64,000 nucleotides of DNA from Punica granatum (Eukaryota > Streptophyta > Magnoliopsida > Myrtales > Lythraceae). The stretch covers positions 12,896,001 to 12,960,000 of the forward strand of contig NC_045130.1 in assembly GCF_007655135.1 (NCBI RefSeq), in the 5' to 3' direction. The position numbers and the translations under genes are program-made. The number at the start of each line of letters is the position of its first letter. Within the stretch, counting starts at the first letter, position 1. Below the pieces are notes generated by a model. That model was not told the DNA's origin. It searched no databases and saw only the letters and a program-made list of their open reading frames with translations. Positions 22,827-34,497 of this stretch are shown piece after piece.

Positions 22827-22839
22827 AGCCTTGGCGGCC

Positions 22840-24789
22840 ATGGTGATGATGATGACCAAGACCAAGAAGACACCCCCGCCTCCGCCCACCTCCCCTCGGG
22901 ACCTCCCGGAAGACTGCCGTTCCGCCGGGCTCCGGCGTCGCAGGTGGCGCAGCAGCACTGCGGCCACAGCTGCTGTCGCGGTGGCGGCGTTGCTGATCTC
23001 CACCGCCGCCTGGCTCTCTCTAGTCTTCTCCGGCACCAGAGACGCCCGATGGCACCGGCTTACGCACCGCCACCAGCATTTCCCCCTTAGTTCATCTTCG
23101 GAGGCTCCCTCTTTTCCTTCTCCTCCTTCTCGTCCTCGGCTGGTGTCTACGATCACCGGCCGCAACCGCAGCCTCTCTGAACTGGGCCCGGGGCGGAAGG
23201 ACCTAACCCTAGGCCACATTGTCTTCGGCATTGCGGGTTCCTCGCGCCTGTGGAACCGCCGCAAGGAGTTCATCAGGCTCTGGTGGCGGCCTACAATGCG
23301 CGGCCACGTGTGGCTGGATGACCGACCCCCTGAGGCCGCCGGGGGCGGCGGTTCTGATTCTCTCCCGCCTATTATGATCTCAGAGGATACCTCTCGCTTC
23401 CGCTACACCAACCCTACCGGCCACCCCTCGGGCCTCCGAATCTCCCGCATTGTCGCAGAATGCTTCCGCCTTGGCTTGCCCAACGTGCGGTGGTTCGTGC
23501 TGGGAGACGATGACACTATCTTCAATGTAGATAACCTTGTTGCTGTGCTTAGTAAATATGACTCTTCTGAGATGGTTTACATTGGATCTCCGTCCGAGAG
23601 CCACTCTGCTAGTACTTACTTCAGCCACTCCATGGCCTTTGGTGGTGGTGGGATTGCCATCAGCTACCCTTTGGCTCGGGCCCTGTCGAAAATTCAGGAC
23701 GATTGCCTTGAGAGGTACCCAAAGTTTTACGGTAGCGACGACAGACTCCATGCTTGCATTGCAGAGCTGGGGGTTCCTCTGACTAGAGAGCTCGGGTTTC
23801 ACCAGGTCGTGATCCTTCAACCATCTCCATCTTGGTAGCAATTTGAAATTTGTATTGAAAAGCCAATGACACTGTATAATGTCAAAATCCATGCTGAAAA
23901 AACAATTGAATTCCATTGTCAACTGCTTCTGACTGGAAAAAGAATTAACTTTGCGTTCAAGGCAATTGACTTTGTAGTCTCTCGCCATATGATTTATGTC
24001 TTGTATTTTTTCGTTTGTGCAGTGGGATATTAAAGGCAGTGCTCATGGTCTCTTATCTTCCCATCCTGTCGTGCCCTTTATCTCAATTCACCATTTGGAA
24101 GCTGTTGATCCTTTTTATCCTGGCTTGAGCTCCTTGGAGGGATTGAAGCTATTCACTAAGGCCATGAGAACTGACCCGGGAAGCTTTCTGCAGCGATCAA
24201 TCTGTTACGACCGCTCTCAGCATATTACATTCTCAGTGTCTCTAGGATATGTCATTCAGGTCTGGCCAAAGATTGTCTACCCCCGCGATTTGGAGCGTTC
24301 TGAACTGACTTACTCTGCTTGGAATGGAATACATCACAGGAATGAATTTGACCTCGATACAAAGGACCCTGTCAGATCAATCTGTAAAAAGCCAGTGCTT
24401 TTTTTCTTGAAAGATGTGAGAAGAGAAGGCGGGGCCACATTGGGTTCTTATGCACGGGCTAGAGGAAGCAATGACATGAGAAGAAGAGTTTTCTGCTTCC
24501 CACGTTCGCCTCCCTTGCACCGTGTGCAGACCATTGAGGTGATAGGGTACCCGGTTAGCAAGAGTTGGCATTTGGTGAGTATTTGCGTGAACGCTCTAGA
24601 TCTCTATTGCGTGATTCATCATGTTTGCTATTTCATTTGCTGTTACTGAGGGCTCTTTTCATTTGTTTGCTTGGGCAGGTGCCTCGTCGGCTCTGTTGCA
24701 AGCTAAACAATGCTAGCGGTGATGTCCTCAAGATGACTGTGAGGCAGTGTGAGAAGGGATCATTCGGTTCTCTGATGGCTCATTTGTGA
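22840..24789 (+). CDS. DUF604 / Fringe-like glycosyltransferase (GT31-related)
   Basis: Three exons: 22840-23805, 24023-24574, 24679-24789 (966+552+111 nt, all phase 0), giving 542 aa. Introns are GT-AG. A stop codon at 22825-22827 in the same frame, and the lack of any earlier in-frame ATG, fix the start at MVMMMTKTKK. A proline-rich basic N-terminus is followed by one hydrophobic signal anchor (about residues 40-64), as expected of a type II Golgi enzyme. The DUF604 core follows: HIVFGIAGSSRLW, WLDDRPP, VRWFVLGDDDTIF with the metal-binding DDD at about 223-225, GGGGIAISYPLA, FYGSDDRLHAC, and GFHQ/WDIKG across the first splice. The C-terminus is cysteine-bearing (RRLCCKL, RQCEKG). The family is predicted to transfer sugars; donor and acceptor are unknown. 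Exon 1 is markedly GC-rich compared with its surroundings. It resembles Arabidopsis At1g33250 (from memory). Confidence 0.94.
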
Positions 24790-25562
24790 CTAAGGTATTC
24801 AATTTATGGTGGATGAGCAGTTGGAGGTTTTTTTGGAGCGTTTACAAATCCGTGTAGAGGAAGCCCTCAGGGATTGGAAGGTTGAGGGACGTTGGACTTC
24901 TTTTTTCCACAGCTGAGTAAACGAAACTTCGTTGATGCATTGAGCCCGGAGAGGGGGGGGAAACAAAACATTCTTTGCCTTCATTTTGTGTTAGAAGGTC
25001 ATCAATTTTAGTTCTAAGATTTAACATTTGGACTTGCTGAATTAACTGTGGTATAGTCAGGGTGATGTCTCTTCTGCCCTATGTGCACACAAGCAGATAT
25101 GGTATGAAGAAAAGATTCCGACATGCTCTTTCAAGAATCTTATTGGACTCGCAAATGTTGGCTATCTCAACGGAAATCATATTGGTTTTCTGATCTTCTT
25201 TCTTTGATGAGCTAAGATTGCTTGTTTTGTTCCGACTAGGACTCGACCACAAATGACATTTCTTATGATGTTGCGAGTAAACTAATGAGTTCAAACAGCT
25301 AGTTGGACCAATCCAATTCGTATAGAAGAGAAAACCTGACAAAATTGACGAATTCAGTCTAAACTTAAACAGATATCTATTTCTTTTCACAGCCACAAGC
25401 CACAATAAAATGGTCATGAAGAATCATCTATTAGAAAAAGAACAAGAAAGAGTCAAAAATCTTACCAAAAAAAAGGGGAAAGAAGCAATAGATTTCCAAA
25501 ATTGGGATCCTACAAAATCCGTTCTTCTTCACCGAGATACCAGCCCAATCAGGATGTGATTT
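24790..25562. other. Convergent intergenic region, 3' ends of two genes
   Basis: Only 773 bp separate the stops of the DUF604 (+) and TMPIT (-) genes, so this holds both 3' UTRs. I see no GTL1-like trihelix coding sequence, although that gene occupies this position in Arabidopsis. Short frames here are shadows of UTR sequence. Confidence 0.65.
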
Positions 25563-28500
25563 TCAATTCAATTCTTGCCTGCTCTTGGATTTCTTCATCT
25601 TTGCCTTAAACCTTGACTTGACCATGAGCGTCTGTACCGTGTTCACAAAGTTTCCGACCGCCATCAGGACCAAGAGAAACCCACAAAATACAACCTGGAT
25701 CGACCCAGTTACCAATTCTCAATCAGTTTGTCTTCAGTAGAGCAAACAATGGCATCTCCGGGTCACACTCCTTTTAAAAGTTCCTTTTCCCAGTTTAAGA
25801 ATATACCTTTTACTTTTTTCAGAAACAGAACTACGTTTTTGCTTGGCGAATCGAGCTATCTTATGATAGGGTTATTAATCAGCCATGTCCTTTTCCTAAG
25901 ACAATTTCTTTGTAACGTACAATGAGAAATCCCAGAGAACAAATTATTAGGAGGAAGGCATACCTGCCATTCAGAGGCCACCCCAGCAAATGCAGTCCTG
26001 AGCAACAATAGCCCAACATATGCCTCAAAACCCTAGTCAATTGGAGAGACAAGAAGATCAGGAGATTACCCCACAGAGCAGTAAGCCTATGGCAATACAT
26101 GTAAAGTAGATAACTTGCATGCAGTGCAAATATAAGAAAAATAATCGTGTGTAGCATCAGACTTTTTCAACTAGATGCAATCTTAAGTAGATAGAACAAT
26201 AAATGGAAATTCCAAGATTCACAAGTAGTCCTAACAATGAACCTAAACAACGTAAGTATTACTATTTCAGGCTAATTTCTACCAATATTACAACTGTCTA
26301 CACAAAACATATTGTTTGTATGTGAATGAACATGCATAAGTTACCTGCATAATGAACAATACGGGGCAGAGTAGCCACAGCTGCCCATCAACACCAGCCG
26401 TTTCTCCCCAGACAACATCCATTCTCTTTGCCTGATTCAAAGAATACCACACAAATAACAACTATGTCAGACACGAGGATAATCTAATTGAAAGACTGAA
26501 GCTCCTATAATTTAGTATATATCAGCAGCAAGGGACACAACACAGATCATGGAAGTCCTATTCTTCCGGGAAAGTACCTTTCCCAAAGCAATGCGAGTAT
26601 AAAGTCTCTGTCGTTGATATCTATTCTGTAGAAGCATAGCTATCCCTTGCATCATCGCCCATTGCAAGAAAAGTTGTACTCCCCTCTGCAAATTATTGAG
26701 ATGATTACTAAATGAATAAAGAGAAGCATATAGCAGTTTATCAGCAACAGAATTAGAAAAAAACCTGCTTCTGGGCACAATTCGGTTGTCCTTTAATCTC
26801 CCATGTGAGGCTGACCAGGGCCATAATCATCGCACAATAGTGATGGTATATCCACCTGTCCAAGAATGCTAGTTATGATCCTTGCTCTAATACTTTAATG
26901 TTTTGCAAGATTGACAAAGAGCATGCACTAGTTCCACATTTTGATGACAATATTCTCTTGCACGTATCACAAGAATAACAAGAATATATGAATACTGGCT
27001 GGAAACTTTCAGACAAAACTTTAGCAGGACACTGTTTCAGTTTTTCAGAACTCTTAGCTTCATAATCTCAAATAGACATTATTTTTACAAGCTCCTACTG
27101 ACATTGGCCATTAAAGCCGTACCAAAAGTTAACCCCTGTAATCTAAATGACCAAATACATATAGTGCATCCTGCACGTCAGTGTAAATTTTGAATAATTC
27201 TAGCTCGCACATCAAGATGTCAAAAAGCAGCACCAGAATAGATGAACAGCTATACTCCCATGTGTTATCTAGAAACAACCGACTCCCTGATTATGTCGAC
27301 CAAAGAAGAGCTTGAACTTGTTAATTTACTCAAGAAAAGTTATGCTCACAAGCCAGGAGCGATTCTCACTTGCTCATGTTATGTTTTGCCTAAAATCACA
27401 AACACAGCTCTGTTCAGTATCCTCCTCATGTAAGTAATCGTGCATGCTGGCCTTGACAAGGAATTTCACATGCCCGTACTTTGGGCTACAAGCACGCCGC
27501 CAAGATCTCGTTAGACTAACTTCAAGTCAGACTTCTTCCAAAATACCAATCCACTCTCCACTCATTTATGTTCACTTCTGCCAAATCCACATTCAATTTC
27601 TACACTGGACCATCTTATCTATGAACTTATCAAAGTACATATCCACCCTACCACATTTTCATTAGCTATACTGATGAGTTAGAATCCGCAATACCCAGCG
27701 CCAAACCTAAACTTATGATTTGATCAAAGGCGAAATTTACAATTCCACACCTCTTTCTCCTTTTCCTATACATGCAGCCTAACAACATTGCCAATAAACT
27801 TCAATTCCAATGATTCCTTTTATCATCCCAAAAAGTAACTTCATGATTGCCAACATTTTGTTTTGCAACTTCCAAAAGCATGACCTTCCTGATAAAAGTA
27901 GATCTTTGCATTTTCGCTACTCTTTTGGGCAAGGGAACAGCAACCATAAAATATTGCAGGTGTTTAGAAATTAATGTGGCAAAGATCAGGTCAATGCATG
28001 TAAATCTCAATGTTCCTGCAAACTAGGGATCTCCAGACTACTGGATGACTGATGTGTACGCGGTTGTTGAAATAAAGAGCTTGCTAAGTTCTATGTTGGA
28101 AACCAGAACTGTAAGGAGAACAACTCACCAAGGACGAATATCACTTCCATTTACTCTCAATATGTTCTCTCGCAGTGTCAAACCTGTGTAGAGGAATAGC
28201 AACCATGCCTAAACAAGGAATATACTCAGTGTTAAACAGCCGATGAGCCTTAGATCACCAAGATAAAGGTTGAGGAAAAACTCAAATCAGCCCTGATACC
28301 AAAAAAAAAAAGTACTTGATATAGCTGAACAGGGAACGCAGGCAAGCACCCATGCCAGAGCCAAGATCTTAATATAAGCAGTGCCAATGGGAAGAGGAGA
28401 AACAGGAGAGCAGTTCTATCCTGCACCACAATGACAGTGAATCTTGAGAGTTAATGCAATGAATGGGTCAGCATTCTCTGGATAGCCACTACAAGTCTGT

Positions 28501-30043
28501 CAAAGGAAATGTATCAAAAATGAAAAGAAAAATTTGAACAAGAAGAAGACTTTCAAGAGACAGTAGAAGCTTGGAGTGCTTATTGGGATCACAACAACGA
28601 TGAATTTCGGGAATTACGATCACCTATACATGAGACAGTACATTTGTATGGTTTCAGCATGAAAAATTGCGAGGAAAAGCTCCTAAAAGATAATAAGCTT
28701 CTCTGTCTCCTAAGATGAGCAATCACTCTAAGCTTAGCATAACGAGACAATCGAAAAGCTCGAAAGACAGAATTTGATATCAGATGATGTATGAATAATG
28801 CAGGCAAAAATGTAGCAGTTGAACGCAGCATCCATCTTGTTTCCATTGTTATCTAAAGCACACATTCAAAGAGACGAACTTTCCTCCTTGCATTTTAAAT
28901 TTTAGAGAAACTAGAGAACTGAGAGTAAAGAGAGTGATAAAATTGGTTTTACTCTTACAGGACCAATATGATCTTAGACGTTGATAACAAGGGAACGTGA
29001 GATAAATGGAAGGGTTCCCAGGCATGATGGCAAGTATCCAAAAAGAAGCTTGGTATGCAAAACTTTGTTGCTCACAAGGAAAATGGAAACTCGGAAAGGG
29101 ATCGTACAAGGAACCTACTCTGTAACTGTTGTACTCTTCTTTAACCTTCAGCTGGACATCTTTTTTCGAGGCACGGACGTCGATTGGGCCCAGAAACATC
29201 CTAAGAAACCCCACTGCGTATCAAACCCCCATAAGAGAAATAATCACAGGTTGATATGTAAATCCACAAAGACTGAAAAAGCAAACTTGGGGGCCTTGAG
29301 AGAAAGAGATACCTTGAGCTCTAGAAGGAAGGAAGGCAGAGGCGTCTCCATCCGCTATTACACACCTCGCCTTCTGCAAGTCTTCTTCTAGCTGCAAGTT
29401 CCATAGCAATGGAGCCATCATTCCCATGTAACAAGAAAACAGGTTGCCTCATTCAAGAACATGTATATATACATCTATAATATATATATATATATATATA
29501 CAATCATTCCTCTGTAGGAAATCCAAGTCTCCAACTTTTTGGAAGATCTTTATCGGGTCATGCTGTTATATCATAATTTCACTGAAAAGAACAATATTTG
29601 CTATATTCATCATCTACAAGAACAGGTAATACGTTGAATGTCCTTACTAAACCCAGCTAGTGGTGAATATGGTTCTGTTACTTCGTTCAACGAACAGACA
29701 GCACGAGTTTCGAGGGCAAATCGTGTCGGTGTGACTGTGCATATAAACGACAAAAGAGTATAGACTTTTAATTGACGGGCAAAGGCAGAGTCAGGAGTTA
29801 TGCGAAGGGGTGGCGTGCCTTGTCGGCAAGCTTCGGATCTAGAAGCTTGTGGGCGAGCTGGGAATCGATCGAGGACCTTAGGCGGCGGATGGTGGAGTCG
29901 AGGGCAGACGCGCGCTGCCGCATGGACTGCTCCTCGCCGGAAGCCTTGGCGACGAGGGAGGAGGCCGAGTCCTGGAGCTCCTTGGCTTGCTCCACCGCCC
30001 TGCGCACTTCCTCCTCGATCCTCCTCGTCTCCGATTCCTCCAT
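25563..30043 (-). CDS. TMPIT/TMEM120-like membrane protein
   Basis: Ten exons, listed in transcript order: 30043-29819, 29391-29313, 29213-29119, 28420-28316, 28208-28129, 26855-26765, 26685-26578, 26431-26345, 26032-25964, 25694-25563. They sum to 1071 nt and encode 356 aa, with all phases consistent. The N-terminal ~100 residues are a charged coiled coil (EEEVRRAVEQAKELQDS, LEEDLQKARCVIADGD). A linker, FLRMFLGPIDVRAS, and VQLKVKEEYNSYR follow. Then come the multi-pass domain beginning DRTALLFLLFP, the conserved RPWWIYHHYCAMIMALVSLTWE, GVQLFLQWAMMQGIAMLLQNRYQ, GQLWLLCPVLFIMQGFEAYVGLLLLRTAF, and a basic tail, KSRFKAKMKKSKSRQELN. TMEM120 proteins sit in the ER and nuclear envelope in animals; the plant role is not established. 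Intron 1 appears to use a GC donor. Intron 5 is long (1273 bp). It resembles Arabidopsis At1g33230 (from memory). Confidence 0.94.
29392..29818 (-). other. Probable GC-AG intron (TMPIT intron 1)
   Basis: The coding sense ...LADK|LEEDL... requires exon 1 to end at GACAAG followed by GCACGC. No GT is available before the in-frame stop a few codons on. The acceptor TTGCAG is ordinary. GC donors normally need a strong AAG before the cut, and it is present here. Confidence 0.65.
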
Positions 30044-30321
30044 CGATCCTAAAAGAACGGAGGGGATATCGAGGATTCAAGGGGAAGCGATCTCCCTCTC
30101 CGCACTGACCCGGAAGCCAATCAGCTGAGGAGCTTCCGGTGGTGTGCTGAGGAAGAGGAAGAGGAGGAGGAGGAGGACGCGTAGAATCTGGGGGAGGTGG
30201 GCCTCTAATGGCGTACAAGGTTATCTCTCGCCGTCTGTTGGGAAGCACCCAACAACTTGCACGAATGAACGAAATCGCAAATGAATGAATGAGGGGCGGA
30301 AGGTCAGGGGAAAGGAGGCCT

Positions 30322-30331
30322 TTTTATTTAA
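30322..30331 (-). promoter_or_regulatory. Candidate TATA-like element of the TMPIT gene
   Basis: TTAAATAAAAA on the minus strand, about 280 bp upstream of the TMPIT start. A (GA)n run follows at about 30363-30382, further upstream for this gene. This is a weak assignment. Confidence 0.3.
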
Positions 30332-30464
30332 GCGAATCTGACTCACTGACTGTCCGAGTGTGGGAGAGAGAGAGAGAGAGAAGAGACCGTCTACAAGCCA
30401 TCATTTTTTCTTTTAAAATATATAAACAATAATCATACTATTATTATTATTATTATTATTATTA

Positions 30465-30820
30465 GGAATTTTTAATTAAAATGATCCATGATTTGTCATA
30501 TACTTTTTTTTGATCAAATCTATCCAATAGTTTATTTTTTGCATCAAATCTATCCAATGGTTTACTTTTTGCATCAAATCTATCCCGGCGTTATCTTTTC
30601 CGTCGACATCTAACGGTCGTGCTAACGTGGCACGTGGAGAGATAGCGGACCACACTTGCCACGTGGGCGCCACGTCAGCATGGCCGTTAGATGTCGACGG
30701 AAAAGATAACGCCGGGATAGATTTGATGCAAAAAGTAAACCATGAGATAAATTTGACAAAAAAACATATGATAGATTTGACAAAACGGACAAACTATGGA
30801 TCATTTTAGGTAAATACCCC
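30465..30820. mobile_element. Fold-back MITE, 356 bp, long inverted arms
   Basis: The two halves are inverted copies. Outer ends are GGAATTTTTAATTAAAATGATCC and GGGGTATTTACCTAAAATGATCC (right end inverted). Inner arms share GCATCAAATCTATCCCGGCG and CGTCGACATCTAACGG. The loop contains two CCACGTG-type words. Both sides are embedded in TTATTATTA repeats, compatible with a 9-bp target duplication of Mutator-like type. It lies in the upstream region of the TMPIT gene. The frames inside are products of the inverted repeat. Confidence 0.8.
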
Positions 30821-30850
30821 TTATTATTATTAGTAGTAATAGCTTTTTCG

Positions 30851-31098
30851 CACCCTGTCTTTTGGGGGAGTTGAGTTGAGTTTTGATTTTAATTGGATTA
30901 TAATGATTGTGTTGTTGAATTATGTGAAAAAATAATGAATAGTTGAGAGAATGTAGTATTAAAAATTGAATCGAATAGTTAAAAAAATTGAAGAAATGAA
31001 AAAAAGTAATAATTGTGTTGTTGACTTTTGTTGTATAGTGAGTAGAGTTAAAGTTATAGTTAAAATTTTAAAAATCGACCCTAAAACCAAACGGGCTC
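30851..31098. repeat. Dispersed AT-rich repeat, GAGTTGAGTTGAG...CCAAACGGGC
   Basis: Shares ordered blocks with 33676-33932 and 63736-64000: TTTTGATTTTAATTGG, TAATGATTGTG, GTAATGAATAGTTGA, GTAATAATTGTG and TTGACTTTTGTTGTATAGTGA, ending AAAACCAAACGG. The terminal (A)CCAAACG word suggests a Tourist-like MITE. The left end is eroded. Confidence 0.65.
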
Positions 31099-31894
31099 TT
31101 AAGTTGGCCTCCTACTCGAAAAAGTTGCACGATGCTCTCCGATAATGAGGATTTTTCATTAGCCCGCCAACTGCTAAAGCGGATATAAGAGAAAATATTC
31201 AAGCAAAAATTATAAGAATATACGATTGACCTGCCAGACAAACTATAAAAAAAGATACATGTGAAGATCACATCAAGTGAGAAAAATACAATTATGGCAA
31301 GTCTTTCTAAAATTAATAATCCCGATTGACTATCTTCAAGCAATAATTCGTCATAGACCCTCGTGAAAACTAGGAAGATGATCTTTACTCCAGTCCATTA
31401 ATCCATGGCCAACTTCTACTCCCCAACTTAGTTGAGAAATAAGTGGACCCCGCAAAAAATTCCATCCACTTTTTCGGCTTGTCACATGTCACTCACACTA
31501 TAATTTTAGGGAGCAGAGTATTAATACTTGAATATAGAAAAATTAGTCCAGACACTCTGTTCGCTCCCGTCTCCATTCGATCAACACCCATGTTGTCGGT
31601 CATGGGCTGCCAACACCCTCATCCACAGGGTCAAAGGGGACTACTTTGGCCGTTGGAGATCTCAGGGATGGGTGGCGGCCGGCGGCAAGCGCTCCAACAA
31701 GGAACGGAGACATTTGTTCCTTATGGGGGTTAATTGCCTCCCCTGATATTTGTGAACTCTTATCAATATATATGTAAAATTATCAAGATTTAAAATTATG
31801 TCCCATAAGATATGAAAATGCCCCCTGATACTTTCGTGACTTGATTTTGCCCCTAAGATTTTCTTATATGTCCTCGTAGAAGTTAAAATTATCA
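31099..31894. other. Intergenic, no gene seen
   Basis: No supported gene. A segment at about 31735-31895 repeats the theme 'TATCAAGATT', '(T)GCCCCTGATA' and 'AAAATTATCAAGATT', like a decayed MITE. Confidence 0.5.
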
Positions 31895-32411
31895 AGATTG
31901 TGGCTTGGCTTGCTATGAAGAATAGATTATCCACCCTTGGTAGGATGTCGAAATGGAAGATGAATTATATGATTCTTACTTGTGTTCTTTGCCAAGCTAT
32001 AAGAGAAACTAGAAATCATCTCTATCTTGAGTGTCTTTTCTCTGCCAATATTTGGAATTATGTGCTGCAGCTGAATGGTGAAGCAAAGGAGCAGTGGGAA
32101 TTGGGACTATTGAGCTTGACTCAGCTATCAGAAGATACAGAGGCAAGACATTGCAGAGCATGGCAAGCAAGCTTGCTGGGAAAGCCCACACATACTTGCA
32201 GAAGAGAGTTAGGACTGATTGTCAAAATGCAGCTTTTGTTGAATTGGGAAATGCCCCAATAAGTTTATTTTCCCTCCCTGTGTGCTTGTTTGATTTTTGT
32301 ACCCATTTTAGGTGTTTTTTGGAGCTCGGTATTGAGCTCTGCGTCGTTAGTATTTTTTCGATGATTGAGTAATCAAAGAGCAAAGCCGATTCTTCGGGGA
32401 AAAAAAAAACA
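31895..32411 (+). pseudogene. 5'-truncated LINE, zf-RVT tail with poly-A
   Basis: The plus strand encodes WLAMKNRLSTLGRMSKWKM, then CVLCQ, ETRNHLYLECLFSANIW, which is the zinc-binding tail of a plant LINE reverse transcriptase. A decaying frame runs to 32262, then 3' UTR-like sequence, then an A-run at 32400-32409. The structure (5' truncation plus 3' poly-A) is that of a dead LINE copy. Target duplications are not clear. Confidence 0.75.
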
Positions 32412-32617
32412 AGAAATAAAAGAATTGTAATTTAATTTGGAGTGTTGGAAATTACAAGCACTCGTAATAACCCATCTTTTAATATTATAAAATATCTCAT
32501 CCAATATTTTGTTATAAATTTGAAACCTAAATTTAGTACTGTAAATGATAGTTTGTAAGGATATAGAGATCAAACATTCACAATATTAGTACTGCAACAT
32601 AACATTTTGTAATGAAA

Positions 32618-32830
32618 TTAAGTTTGATTTAATTTGATTTAGTTTGATTTGAGGAGATGAAGATAAAAGTAGTTGAGAAAAGTATGCGAGAGAATTTGAA
32701 AAAGAAAATAAAAATGTAATGATTGTGTTGTTGATTTGAATAAAAGAAGTTGAAATTGAGGAAAAAATATTGAAGAGTTAAAAGAAATTTAGTATTAAAA
32801 AATTAATTGTAATAATATATAAGAAAAATA
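32618..32830. repeat. Degenerate copy of the dispersed AT-rich repeat
   Basis: Contains TTTGATTTAATTTGATTTAGTTTG, TAATGATTGTGTTGTTGA and TTAGTATTAAAAAATTAATTG, in the same order as the family at 30851. Ends are unclear. Confidence 0.45.
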
Positions 32831-33110
32831 TTAGATCAATCTTCTGGATTAGATCTGACCAAAGATTTAAACGAATGAGCGTGCATTCTCAAAAGATGTG
32901 GTTTGAGTACGCTGTATTTTAATCTCGCACAAATGTAACATATGGGAAGAGCAGTGTGTCCTCTAAAAGATTTTTAACTCTCCCTCATTTCTTTTCTCTA
33001 TCTGTTTTTTCTTCTTTTTTTTGATACTTATATTGCTTTTGTAGGATTTTTTGGTCTGCCCATGAGGAACCCGACCGACTTGTTCCGACGCGATTCGAAT
33101 TCAAACCCGA

Positions 33111-33133
33111 CTCTCTCTCTCTCTCTCTCTCTC
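33111..33133. repeat. (CT)n microsatellite
   Basis: Twenty-two to twenty-three bases of uninterrupted CT. Confidence 0.9.
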
Positions 33134-33675
33134 GTGGATTGATGGGGTGTCGACCACTATTACTCTCCTATTAAGAGTGTAGAGTAATGGGTTTTCGGCC
33201 ATTAATCCATGTTTTATGGGTGAACTGGCAGCACTATATGCAGCCATCACACTGTGCGTAAGTGCGTGTGTGTGTGCATGAAGTTTTTTGGCCAAAGAGA
33301 TACTATAGACAGAGAGAGATTTGAGTATTGCGGGTCATCATGTTCTTATTAGTGAAAGTACGTGAGATAGGTATTTGTGCTGTGGAAAGTGTTTGGCTCT
33401 TGCTCGATAAGTAGTAAGACTCCATCCCCGGTGCCATTCGCAACTGCTCTTGCAGGAGACGCGGTACGTGACCAGCTTAAATCAACAATTTCTTGGAACC
33501 CGGTAAACGCGCCTAGAGGTGACTCGAAATTTATCTCGGTTAATTATATCGGGTTATTTGATTTCGGATGATGTTTCATGTTTCCCAACAGCTTTTTTAG
33601 TTTTTTAATCAATTTCAAAAGACAACAAAAGTAATTAAACAACCCAAGAATGATATCAAATGTTTTTATTAATAG

Positions 33676-33932
33676 TGTGTTTGGTTTTAGAGTTGAGTTG
33701 AGTAGAATTTTGATTTTAATTGGCTTGTAATGATTGTGATGTTAAATTATGAGAAAAAGTGTGAAAAAGTAATGAATAGTTAAAATAATTTATTATTAAA
33801 AATTGAATTGAATGGTTAAAAAAATTTTAAAAATGAAAAAGTAATAATTGTGCTATTGACTTTTATTATATAGTGAATATAGTTAAAGTTAGAATTAAAA
33901 TCTTAAAATCGAATTTGAAAATCAAACAGAAC
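33676..33932. repeat. Dispersed AT-rich repeat, copy with both ends
   Basis: Starts GTGTTTGGTTTTAGAGTTGAG and ends AAAATCAAACAGAAC, so the ends are inverted versions of one another. The interior blocks are as in 30851-31098. It sits in an AT-rich site typical of Tourist-like elements. Confidence 0.65.
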
Positions 33933-33961
33933 ATAAATATCCATGTGCAGTATGGGTTGGC

Positions 33962-34130
33962 CTCGAGTATAATTTAAGAAAACGGGAGTACGTTGATGCG
34001 GAAATCTCCAGGTTGATTGATAAAATCAGCAAACAAGAGAGATAACTCGAGTACATTTTATGAAAATGCATGTATGTTGATGCGGAAATCTCCTGGTTGA
34101 TTGATAAAATGAGCAAACAAGAGAGACATC
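33962..34130. repeat. Tandem repeat, two 84-bp units
   Basis: Units start at the two CTCGAGTA words (33962 and 34046). Each carries GTTGATGCGGAAATCTCC, GGTTGATTGATAAAAT and AGCAAACAAGAGAGA. The copies differ at several positions. 84 is divisible by three, so an apparent peptide repeat appears; there is no other coding sign. Confidence 0.85.
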
Positions 34131-34497
34131 TCTTAAGTACGTAATCATTTTCGTTGCGGTTTTAGTCGCCCATCAGTACTGTGCAATTAGGATCTCCACA
34201 ACAGACTTCCAAGATTCAAGGAAGCTAATGATTACCTATATGTCTTGCACTGACAAAATCACCCCTTTGAACACCCACACAGATAGTTAAAGAATCACAT
34301 ATTCTCCTCCCATGTCTTCTGCAGGGGACTAAGAACAAGAGTGGTTCGTGAGAGATTGGGAGAGAGAGAGAGAGGGAAGACGAGAATTTCTGATCAATTG
34401 TATGTTTCATTTGTACCTTGTTATGGGAAAACATAAATTACATGTATGGTTTTATGTTTCTTTAAAAGGGAAGAGTTCTTTTAGATGGAGAGATTGA

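Noticed and set aside
22831..22839. Start of the DUF604 protein at 22831
   Set aside because: The codon there is TTG, not ATG. The first ATG in frame is at 22840.
29610..30248. Long minus-strand frame overlapping TMPIT exon 1
   Set aside because: It runs through UTR, exon 1 and intron 1 in another frame. The TMPIT frame has clear family homology and splicing.
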